5,064 nucleotides of DNA, taken from positions 1 through 5,064 of the forward strand of contig PLSZ01000555.1 in the NCBI GenBank assembly GCA_003164305.1, written 5' to 3'. This document shows positions 1 to 4,809 of the stretch, piece by piece. This DNA comes from Acetobacteraceae bacterium (lineage in GTDB: Bacteria; Pseudomonadota; Alphaproteobacteria; Acetobacterales; Acetobacteraceae). Each line of letters starts with the position of its first letter. The first letter of the stretch is position 1. The notes beneath the pieces are model-generated. The model was not told the origin of the DNA and ran no database searches. It saw only the letters and a list, made by a program, of their open reading frames with translations. A program made the translations under genes and the position numbers.

Positions 1-678
1 GGCGAACAGGCGGGCCATTTCCTCCGGCGGTTTGAGGTGACGGTCGGCGGCGTGGTCGCGGTCGTGGCCGATCTCATCGATGGTGCAGCCAATGCGAATG
101 CAGGTCAGCACGTCGGCGAGCACGTGCCGGCCGGAGGCGTGATACAGCACATCGCCCGTGGCGACGGTGGGAACACGGGCGGCGCGCGCCAGGTCCGCTT
201 CCCGGTGCAGGCGGACGGCGTCGTTGGGACGGCGCCTGACGGTCAGCGCGAGGTAAGCGCGATCGGCGAAGTCCGCTTTCAGGCGTTGGAGGATTGAAGA
301 CGTGGGAGGCGAGCAAAGGATCGCGATCATGCCTGCCGCCGCGGCGGCGAGATCGGGCCAGGCGAGATCGCAGCCGCCTTTGCCGGCACGGCCTTTGCCC
401 GTGGTGAGCAGGCGGCAGAGGCGGGCGTAGGCGGGCTGGTCCGTGGGGTAGATCAGGACGGACGGGCCATCGGTCAGGTCGAGGCGCGTGCCGATGATGG
501 CGCGGACATTCGTTTCTTCAGCGCGTTGATGGGCGCGGACGATACCGGCCAGTGTGCCTCGGTCGGTGATGCCGAGGGCGGGGATGTTGAGCACGGCGGC
601 GCGGGCGAACAGTTCCTCGACGTGGGAGGCGCCGCGGAGGAAGGAGAAGTTCGTGGTGGTCTGGAGTTCGGTGTACAT
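1..678 (-). CDS. dnaE2: Error-prone DNA polymerase DnaE2 (ImuC), N-terminal part, truncated by the window edge
   Basis: This is the first 226 codons of a C-family (DnaE-type) polymerase. In the family it performs translesion synthesis after DNA damage together with ImuA and ImuB. The start ATG (676-678) gives MYTELQTTTNFSFLRGASH, the hallmark DnaE2 N-terminus. There follow ALGITDRGTLAGIVRAH (residues 34-50), a YPTDQPAYARLCRLL block (77-91), VATGDVLYHASGRH (172-185), DVLTCIRIGCTID (189-201) and RHLKPPEEMARLF (213-225). All of this lies in the PHP domain and its exit. The histidine-rich metal motif of active PHP domains is replaced by TTNFSFL, as is usual in DnaE2. A full protein is roughly 1,050-1,150 residues, so about four fifths is missing to the left. 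No in-frame ATG, GTG or TTG lies in the sequence just upstream, and no Shine-Dalgarno sequence is visible before the start. It lies downstream of imuB but is separated from the preceding ORF by 453 bases. Confidence 0.95.
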   Translation of the reverse strand, partial: MYTELQTTTNFSFLRGASHVEELFARAAVLNIPALGITDRGTLAGIVRAHQRAEETNVRAIIGTRLDLTDGPSVLIYPTDQPAYARLCRLLTTGKGRAGKGGCDLAWPDLAAAAAGMIAILCSPPTSSILQRLKADFADRAYLALTVRRRPNDAVRLHREADLARAARVPTVATGDVLYHASGRHVLADVLTCIRIGCTIDEIGHDRDHAADRHLKPPEEMARLFA

Positions 679-790
679 CGTTAAGGGGTCGTTCGGGCTT
701 TCGGGCGATGAGATTTGGAAGATGGGCTGAATCGCATCTGATTTATGAGGGCGTTCGCTTTCTTCAGTGGCGGGGAAACAAATCAATCGG

Positions 791-831
791 ACACGAAGTT
801 ACACCGAGTTGACACGATGTTACACGAAGCT
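791..831 (+). repeat. Left decamer array, four units
   Basis: The units are ACACGAAGTT (791-800), ACACCGAGTT (801-810), one spacer G (811), ACACGATGTT (812-821) and ACACGAAGCT (822-831). Unit length is about one helical turn, so equivalent bases would face the same side of the DNA. In the minus-strand reading frame the array translates as a repeated V-T-S-C pattern, which shows the 21-base super-period. Confidence 0.8.
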
Positions 832-990
832 GGCCAGCGTTCGCGCGGGCCGCATCGTGATGGCGCAAAATGAATTGAAAACATAACGAATTAAATAGCT
901 TTATAATTTGGTTACCATATAATAAAAATATTTTGACATGACGGCATGCTTTCACTCTGGAACCGACCCGTGTCGTTCCGTTTCCGTACT

Positions 991-1031
991 TTCTTCGTGA
1001 AGCTTCGTGCGAACTCAGTGCAACTTCGTGT
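991..1031 (-). repeat. Right decamer array, four units, inverted
   Basis: Read on the minus strand from 1031 downward, the units are ACACGAAGTT (1031-1022), GCACTGAGTT (1021-1012), one spacer C (1011), GCACGAAGCT (1010-1001) and a weaker TCACGAAGAA (1000-991). The unit order, the second-unit variant with GAGTT, and the one-base spacer mirror the left array. This points to one inverted origin rather than chance similarity. Confidence 0.75.
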
Positions 1032-1131
1032 CCAACGATTTCTTTTCGCGTCTCAACCACTTCCTCCCCACGCATGAAACCGGTCTGAACCCGGCAGATC
1101 ATCGGCCCGGCGACGCGCGTCCACACCCGCC

Positions 1132-1341
1132 TCATGCGTGCCCTACATTCGACCCAGCCTCTCCTCCCCCTCGCCGCATCAACACGAACCCGCTCTCCGC
1201 CAGATGCCGCACCAACCGGTCCGCCGTAATCCGAGCCATCGCCTCATCCGCGTGAAACACCCGCTTCCGCCCCTCATATCGCAAAGCGAACGTCAAACTC
1301 TCCACGATCTCCTCCACCGAGGCCTCCCGCAACCCAACCAT
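1132..1341 (-). CDS. Small conserved-looking hypothetical protein between imuB and dnaE2
   Basis: This 69-residue ORF starts 12 bases after the imuB stop, with a purine-rich GGGGGGAG Shine-Dalgarno-like stretch just before its ATG (1339-1341). That spacing suggests co-transcription with imuB. The protein has no signal peptide or membrane segment. Residues 5-56 read like a compact, mostly helical domain (EASVEEIVESLTFALRYEG, then HADEAMARITADRLVRHL and SGFVLMRR), with balanced charge and regular hydrophobic spacing. This resembles small alphaproteobacterial hypothetical proteins I have a general memory of, though I cannot name the family. The tail RRGGGEAGSNVGHA looks disordered. Function is unknown. 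The position suggests, but does not prove, a link to the SOS mutagenesis proteins. Its TGA overlaps a further ATG (ATGA at 1132-1135), but the ORF starting there looks spurious. Confidence 0.72.
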   Translation of the reverse strand: MVGLREASVEEIVESLTFALRYEGRKRVFHADEAMARITADRLVRHLAESGFVLMRRGGGEAGSNVGHA

Positions 1342-1353
1342 CCGCTCCCCCCT
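1342..1353 (-). promoter_or_regulatory. Ribosome binding site region of the small ORF
   Basis: The 12 bases between the imuB stop and the small ORF read AGGGGGGAGCGG on the minus strand. The GGGAG part lies about four bases before the ATG, which is close but usable. It supports translation of the small ORF as a distinct protein within the imuB transcript. Confidence 0.5.
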
Positions 1354-2856
1354 TCAAAAAAGCCCATGCAGAAACCACCGCATATCCCCGGAAACCCCGC
1401 TCTCCCCATCGCCCCGCCGGAACAGCCAGTAACGATGCCCCTCCTCATCTTCCACCCGGAAGTAATCGCGCACCGACCGGGTCTCCCCGCCGCGCTTCCA
1501 CCATTCCCCCGCGATCCGTTCCGGCCCATCCGCCCGCCGCACCCGGTGCCGCACCCTTCGCCAGGTGAACGCCATCGGCGGATGATCCGGCAGCAGCGCC
1601 ATCGCCTCCACCGGCTGCGGCGGATCCAGCAGCCGCACCGGCCGAGGCAAATCCGCCGGCCACGTCCCCACCGCTTTCTCCCGCACATGCCGCACCGATC
1701 GTTCCGGCACGTCACTGTCCACCGGCGCCACCCGGTACACGTGATCGGCCCCCAACCGGTTCGCCAGCCGATCGATCAGCGGCGCCATGTCGGGCTCCTC
1801 GACGTCGTCCGCCGTCAGCCGCGCCGCCGCCTGCACCGGCACCAGAGCGTCCGTCCGAGGCACCACCAGCCGCATCGCCTCCACCCCCAGCCCGGGATCG
1901 ACGCGCTCGATGCGCTCCTTCAACAACCGGCCGAGATGCCGCGCGTCCCGGGACGCCCGCGCCGTGCCGATCCGGATCGCCTGCGTGGTGCCGTCCACGC
2001 GCTCGAACAGCAGATCCAGCCGGCGCGCGCCGGTACCGGAACGTTCCATGGAAGCACAAACATCGCCGGTCAGCCGGTCGATGACGGTGGCGAAAGCGTC
2101 CGCCGTCAGCAGCGGCTCCACGAAGGTCAGCCGCGCCTGCGCCAGGTCCGGCGGAAATTCGGGCGCGATCGCCTCGGCCACGGTGCCGAACGCCTGATCC
2201 AGCCGCCGCGTCACCTCCGCGCCGAACCGGCGCACCAGCGGCGCCCGAGGCAATTCGGCCAGCGCCCCGATCCGCTGGAGCCCCATCAACCGCAGCCCGT
2301 CCAACGTCGCCTCCGGCAGCCGCAACGCGGCCAGAGGCAACCGCGCCAACGCCGCACGCTGACCGCCCGAGGGCACGACGGCGATATCCTGCCCACCGAA
2401 CCGCGCCATCGCATGCGCCGCCCCCGGCGTATCCGCCACCGCCGCCCGCGCCGCGAACCCCTGAGCCAGCAACCGGCTGACCAGGTCGCGCAGCAGCCGA
2501 GTCTCCCCGCCTTGCAGATGCGCGCTGCCGGTCACGTCGATCCACACCCCATCCGGCGGCGCCGCCGCCGCCAGCGGCGCATACCGCAAACACCACCCCG
2601 CCAGCCGGCGCAACGCCTTGGCATCTTCTTCCGGCCGCGCCTCCATCACCGCCAGATCCGGCACCAGCGCCTGGGCCTGCGCCACCGGCATTCCCGGATA
2701 CAGGCCGGCCTGCGCGGCCAATGCGTCCACCGCCGCGATCACCCGCTTCCGCCCGTCATGCGTGGCGGTGACCAGAGAGACATCAGGCGGCGCGTCCTGT
2801 TTCCGTAGCCGATCCGTGGGCCACGCCGGCAACCAGAGTGAGACGACCCGTCGCAT
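1354..2856 (-). CDS. imuB: ImuB, catalytically inactive Y-family DNA polymerase homologue
   Basis: This is a 500-residue protein, normal ImuB length. It begins MRRVVSLWLPAWPTDRLR, the standard ImuB opening, and ends RWFLHGLF, the standard ImuB end. In active Y-family enzymes the start of the palm carries a metal-binding Asp (DMDAFF type); here it is SLWLPAW. The second acidic motif (S-x-D-E before LDVT) reads PPDGVWIDVTG (100-110), so the Glu is replaced by Gly. The protein is therefore expected to be non-catalytic and to act as the scaffold linking DnaE2, ImuA and the beta clamp. A helix-hairpin-helix-like thumb is at 184-206 (TLDGLRLMGLQRIGALAELP). A little-finger-like region begins near 240, followed by the ImuB-specific C-terminus (PVEAMALLPDHPPMAFTWRR, 415-434). 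No textbook QLPLW/F clamp motif is visible; QARLTF (240-245) and RPVRLL (405-410) are only loose candidates. The start has GGAGG six bases upstream and overlaps the end of imuA by 74 bases. Confidence 0.95.
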   Translation of the reverse strand: MRRVVSLWLPAWPTDRLRKQDAPPDVSLVTATHDGRKRVIAAVDALAAQAGLYPGMPVAQAQALVPDLAVMEARPEEDAKALRRLAGWCLRYAPLAAAAPPDGVWIDVTGSAHLQGGETRLLRDLVSRLLAQGFAARAAVADTPGAAHAMARFGGQDIAVVPSGGQRAALARLPLAALRLPEATLDGLRLMGLQRIGALAELPRAPLVRRFGAEVTRRLDQAFGTVAEAIAPEFPPDLAQARLTFVEPLLTADAFATVIDRLTGDVCASMERSGTGARRLDLLFERVDGTTQAIRIGTARASRDARHLGRLLKERIERVDPGLGVEAMRLVVPRTDALVPVQAAARLTADDVEEPDMAPLIDRLANRLGADHVYRVAPVDSDVPERSVRHVREKAVGTWPADLPRPVRLLDPPQPVEAMALLPDHPPMAFTWRRVRHRVRRADGPERIAGEWWKRGGETRSVRDYFRVEDEEGHRYWLFRRGDGESGVSGDMRWFLHGLF

Positions 2857-3541
2857 CGCATGCCTCCACGATCCAGGATCCCGGTTCCCCGCCGCGCCGG
2901 TGCGTCAGTTCCAGCCGCCACAACGCGGGCCCTAACCCGGGCACCGAGGGCGCGCGCGGCACTGGCGGGTTGGACGGCAACGCCGCGATCCGCCACCGCG
3001 TCACGGCGGCGCCTGGCGCGGCCAGTTCGGGGTCGTCGAACATCCGGCTCCGGCGCAGCAAAGCGGCCATCACGCCGGATTTCTCGGCGCCCAGTTGCAG
3101 GCGGCGAGAGGCGACGAGGCTGAGGCGGCCGGAGAGTTCGCCCACCACGGCGGCGAGGCCGGGATGCGCCAGGCCTTCCTCCATCGCCGCCAGCACCTCC
3201 TTGCCGGCGTCCGCGAACACAACGCGGGAGGGATGCAGGCCCACGCAGGCGAGGCCCGGCGCGAACAGATCCGGCCGCTGCTGCACCCACAGCACCGGCC
3301 CCTCCAGCCGCGCCAGCACGCCGGCGAGGAACAAGGCCGCCGCTGTGCCATGCTCGGTATCCGGCCCGGCGCCCGCGACCTCATGCAAGGCACCCAGAAG
3401 CAGGCCGCCGCCCTGGTCCAGGGCCGGAACGCCAAACGGAATCGCCCGTTGCGTCTGGGCTGTCGTGTCCCCGCGCTCTATCCGCGCGATCTGGTCGCGT
3501 AGGCGGGCGAGCGTCTCGGTACGGGCAGATGATAAGAACAT
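2783..3541 (-). CDS. imuA: ImuA, RecA-like SOS mutagenesis accessory protein
   Basis: This 252-residue protein is the usual alphaproteobacterial ImuA size and is directly upstream of imuB. In the family, ImuA is RecA-like, binds ImuB, and is needed for DnaE2-dependent damage-induced mutagenesis. Seen here: an N-terminal helix (ETLARLRDQIARIERG, 9-24), IPFGVPALDQGGGLLLGALHEV (34-55), a degenerate P-loop region GAGPDTEHGTAAALFLAGVL (57-76) without the canonical GxxxxGKT, a hydrophobic beta strand GPVLWVQQRPDLFAPGL (81-97), ADAGKEVLAAMEEGL (110-124), a Walker-B-like strand LAAVVGEL (129-136) and SRRLQLGAEKSGVMAALLRR (145-164). The end GSWIVEACDATGRLTLV is typical. The chosen ATG (3539-3541) is the only in-frame ATG near the expected N-terminus. 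It has no Shine-Dalgarno and lies inside the LexA operator, so the mRNA may be leaderless or nearly so. Confidence 0.92.
   Translation of the reverse strand: MFLSSARTETLARLRDQIARIERGDTTAQTQRAIPFGVPALDQGGGLLLGALHEVAGAGPDTEHGTAAALFLAGVLARLEGPVLWVQQRPDLFAPGLACVGLHPSRVVFADAGKEVLAAMEEGLAHPGLAAVVGELSGRLSLVASRRLQLGAEKSGVMAALLRRSRMFDDPELAAPGAAVTRWRIAALPSNPPVPRAPSVPGLGPALWRLELTHRRGGEPGSWIVEACDATGRLTLVAGVAHGSATETGRAA
2863..2867 (-). promoter_or_regulatory. Shine-Dalgarno of imuB, inside imuA
   Basis: GGAGG on the minus strand lies six bases before the imuB ATG (2854-2856) and inside the 3' end of imuA. It fixes the imuB start and shows that the 74-base overlap is real rather than a mis-called start. 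Confidence 0.8.
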
Positions 3542-3550
3542 AGAGAGAAC
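3536..3550 (-). promoter_or_regulatory. LexA operator (SOS box) overlapping the imuA start codon
   Basis: On the minus strand the sequence is GTTCTCTCTATGTTC, a perfect match to the alphaproteobacterial LexA consensus GTTC-N7-GTTC. The imuA ATG is part of it. Knowledge of this operator class says LexA binding blocks transcription until RecA activation in the SOS response. The placement directly at the start of the imuA-imuB genes matches the known regulation of this cassette. It is the only full match I found in a by-eye search of the intergenic regions. Confidence 0.88.
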
Positions 3551-3576
3551 ATAGGGTCGCCCCTTGTCCGAGTCGA
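3548..3576 (-). promoter_or_regulatory. Candidate imuA promoter
   Basis: On the minus strand TCGACT (3571-3576) and TATGTT (3548-3553) are separated by exactly 17 bases. Each matches the sigma-70 -35 and -10 consensus at four of six positions. The -10 overlaps the first half of the LexA box, which would allow repression by steric block. The predicted transcription start would fall at or very near the imuA ATG. Motif quality is modest, so this is an inference supported mainly by spacing and by the operator. Confidence 0.4.
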
Positions 3577-3584
3577 GTCGGAAA

Positions 3585-3770
3585 TCACCGCTCGCTGAAC
3601 AGCACCCCGCCCTTGGCTTTGTTCTCCTTGGCGGACTCGACGATCTGCACCAGCACGGCTTCGGGCGCGACGTCGAAGTGCTTCACCACGGCGGCGGTGA
3701 TGTCCTTCACCAGCGCGCGCTTCTGGTCGAGGGAACGGCCTTCGACGGCATGGACATAGATTTCCGGCAT
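3585..3770 (-). CDS. 4-oxalocrotonate tautomerase family protein
   Basis: This 61-residue protein begins MPEIYVHAVEGRSLDQKR. After loss of Met it would have the catalytic N-terminal Pro1 of the tautomerase superfamily. The length fits the small hexamer-forming 4-OT group (about 62 residues), and Arg11 of the EGRS turn is kept. By position count against 4-OT, Arg39 is Leu and Phe50 is Lys, so two residues important for 4-oxalocrotonate itself are missing. The true substrate is probably different and is unknown. The end KAKGGVLFSER is typical of a subgroup of family members. AGGAG (3778-3782) lies seven bases before the ATG, a good Shine-Dalgarno. The gene ends 43 bases before imuA on the same strand, but the LexA box and promoter in between suggest that imuA is separately regulated. 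No aromatic-degradation genes are next to it. Confidence 0.88.
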   Translation of the reverse strand: MPEIYVHAVEGRSLDQKRALVKDITAAVVKHFDVAPEAVLVQIVESAKENKAKGGVLFSER

Positions 3771-3777
3771 GTGGGGT

Positions 3778-3782
3778 CTCCT
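3778..3782 (-). promoter_or_regulatory. Shine-Dalgarno of the tautomerase gene
   Basis: AGGAG on the minus strand, seven bases before the ATG at 3768-3770. It supports the start that puts proline directly after the initiator Met, which the enzyme family needs. Confidence 0.75.
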
Positions 3783-3879
3783 GTTGGGCTGGGAGCGTTG
3801 AGGGTGGCAGTGTACTGGGCGCGGTCAAGAGGCGATCGTGCCGCGCTACGAAGGCCCGTGCCGTTGAATCGGGGGATTC

Positions 3880-4042
3880 TTTAACACAGATCAAGCGAAG
3901 ACGATTTCTGGATTTCACAGAGTTTCTCCGCGTCGATGCGATTTTTTGTGCTGCCACGAAATGAAAATACGACATGACGCGCTGGCCGCGATTCCCGGAT
4001 TCCGAGTAATCCTGAAATCGCCTTCGCTTAATCTGTGTTAAA
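3880..4042. repeat. Second inverted-repeat element, 35-base arms
   Basis: Arms at 3880-3914 and 4008-4042 are inverted repeats with 32 of 35 identical bases, beginning TTTAACACAGAT and continuing through AAGCGAAG and CGATTTC. They enclose a 93-base core with an AT-rich centre (about 3939-3971). The layout (long imperfect arms, short non-coding AT-containing core, intergenic position) parallels the element at 789-1033, but the arm sequences differ. Both cores contain GACATGACG (935-943 and 3971-3979). No transposase gene and no clear target-site duplication are visible. It could be a MITE-like or REP-like element, or a large hairpin in the RNA. Confidence 0.75.
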
Positions 4043-4130
4043 AGCGGACGCCGATCCCTTCACGGCCCCCGAATTCGTCCCCCGATCGACTTCCGGGCAT
4101 CCCCGCCCCGTGTTATGGGACCCGCGAAAG

Positions 4131-4136
4131 AGAGGG
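4131..4136 (+). promoter_or_regulatory. Purine-rich ribosome binding site of the 4141 gene
   Basis: AGAGGG, within a longer purine run GAAAGAGAGGG, lies four bases before the ATG at 4141. The spacing is short but it is the only candidate, and no in-frame upstream ATG or GTG competes within about 50 bases. Confidence 0.5.
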
Positions 4137-4140
4137 ATGC

Positions 4141-4809
4141 ATGCTGGCGGGCGAGGCGGTGGTGGCGATCTGGAACGGGGTCGAACCGGACTTTCGAGAA
4201 CAATTCTACGACTGGCACGTCAATGAGCACATGCCGGAACGCGTCGGCATCCCCGGTTTTCGCCGCGGCCGCCGTTACATCGCCGCCGATACGACCACGC
4301 ATCCGGAGTTCTTCACGTTATACGAAGCCGATACGATGCAGGTGCTGCAAGGCGCCGGCTACCAGGACCGGCTGAACGATCCAACGCCCGGAACCAAGGC
4401 CACGACAGCGAAGTTCACCGGCACGTTCCGCGCTTTGTCGCGTGTGCTTGTCAGTCACGGCCCAGGCATGGGCGGCGCGCTGCTGAGCATTCGTTTCGAT
4501 TGCGATGAGCCACATCTGATCGCCGTCCGCGCCATGGTGCGCGCCGCCGCGCAGGCGTCCCGGGTGACCGGCGCGCATCTGTGCCGGTGCGACGAGGCGG
4601 CCTCCGCGGTGCGCACGACCGAAACGAAAGACCGCGCCGACATCCAGCCGCCGCCCTCATGTTTCATCCTGGTCGAGGCGACCGATCCCGAAGCTCTGAC
4701 CGACATTTTACTCGATCGCGCGCTGCTGGGCGCCGGCGCGACCGCCCCGTTCGTTCGCGGCGTGTATCGGCTGGAATACACGCGGACGAAGACCGCCTTC
4801 GCGCCCTGA
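4141..4809 (+). CDS. Hypothetical protein, probable dimeric alpha/beta-barrel (EthD-like) fold
   Basis: This is a 222-residue protein of uncertain function. The N-terminal part reads EAVVAIWNGVEPDFREQFYDWH, then VNEHMPERVGIPGFRRGRRYI (27-47), then FFTLYEADTMQVLQG (57-71). This strand, then helix with WHxxEHMPER, then GIPGFxRGRRY, then strand pattern is typical of ferredoxin-like dimeric alpha/beta-barrel proteins such as EthD-like ones. The second half has GALLSIRFDCDE (111-122), a helix with AVRAMVRAAAQASRV, CFILVEATDPEALTDILLD (174-192) and VRGVYRLEYT. It could be a second, diverged copy of the same fold; that is inference. There is no signal peptide or membrane segment. The ATG at 4141 follows AGAGGG (4131-4136) by four bases. 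A second ATG at 4137 is out of frame. The stop abuts the stop of the convergent gene. The neighbours do not define a role. Confidence 0.82.
   Translation: MLAGEAVVAIWNGVEPDFREQFYDWHVNEHMPERVGIPGFRRGRRYIAADTTTHPEFFTLYEADTMQVLQGAGYQDRLNDPTPGTKATTAKFTGTFRALSRVLVSHGPGMGGALLSIRFDCDEPHLIAVRAMVRAAAQASRVTGAHLCRCDEAASAVRTTETKDRADIQPPPSCFILVEATDPEALTDILLDRALLGAGATAPFVRGVYRLEYTRTKTAFAP

Larger units (their letters stand above)
789..1033. repeat. Inverted-repeat element with decamer-array arms and AT-rich core
   Basis: Two 41-base arms, at 789-829 and 993-1033, are inverted repeats of each other with 34 of 41 positions identical. They enclose a 163-base core that is AT-rich in its middle. Each arm is built of four tandem copies of a decamer close to ACACGAAGTT. 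A single extra base sits between units two and three in both arms, so the internal layout is conserved as well as the sequence. Similarity may extend a little outside the arms (AAATC followed by a few bases on both sides). The core contains no ORF of note and no transposase. It could be a miniature non-autonomous mobile element, a REP/BIME-like repeat, or a protein-binding platform. I cannot tell which from a single copy. Confidence 0.75.
679..1131. other. Long intergenic spacer before dnaE2
   Basis: These 453 bases lie between the small ORF and dnaE2, both minus strand. I see no convincing gene in them. The middle (about 870-935) is strongly AT-rich against a GC-rich background and sits inside an inverted-repeat element at 789-1033. 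No full GTTC-N7-GTTC LexA box and no good sigma-70 promoter facing dnaE2 is visible. TTGACA occurs at 933-938 but reads on the plus strand, away from dnaE2, and lacks a matching -10. GGAACCGAC (959-967) and GTCGTTCC (972-979) can form an 8-pair hairpin with one bulged C and a CCGT loop. It has no T-tract, so it does not look like an intrinsic terminator. Confidence 0.6.
3771..4140. other. Divergent intergenic region
   Basis: These 370 bases separate the minus-strand tautomerase gene from the plus-strand gene at 4141. Apart from the inverted-repeat element at 3880-4042 and the two ribosome binding sites, I see no gene or clear terminator. A TTGACC on the minus strand (3823-3828) could be a -35 for the tautomerase gene, but no convincing -10 follows at the right distance. 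The 98 bases before the plus-strand gene hold no clear promoter. Confidence 0.5.

Noticed and set aside
959..979. Hairpin that could be a terminator before dnaE2
   Set aside because: The stem is short with a bulge, and no T-tract follows on either strand.
975..989. Possible second LexA box, GTTC-N7-GTAC
   Set aside because: One base differs from the consensus in an essential half-site, and the site lies about 300 bases from the dnaE2 start. It was kept only as a point to check.
789..1033. CRISPR array
   Set aside because: The repeat units are only ten bases, directly adjoining without spacers, and inverted between the two arms. This is not CRISPR architecture.
764..1135. 123-residue minus-strand ORF starting with an ATGA overlap at the end of the small ORF
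   Set aside because: It runs through the inverted-repeat element and its AT core. The sequence is not protein-like, and its repetitive end merely translates the decamer array. The ATGA overlap is probably chance.
1712..2596. 294-residue minus-strand ORF rich in Gly, Ala and Arg
   Set aside because: It is an out-of-frame shadow of imuB with low-complexity composition.
1138..2808. 556-residue plus-strand ORF antisense to imuB
   Set aside because: It lies opposite imuB and is dominated by Pro, Arg and His, as expected for the reverse frame of a GC-rich gene. No domain is recognisable.
2838..3554. 238-residue plus-strand ORF opposite imuA
   Set aside because: It is antisense to a clear imuA gene, with Ser/Arg/Pro-rich shadow composition and no recognisable motif.
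3478..3975. 165-residue minus-strand ORF spanning the tautomerase gene and part of the second inverted-repeat element
   Set aside because: It is out of frame with the tautomerase and imuA, crosses a non-coding repeat, and has shadow composition over the tautomerase region.
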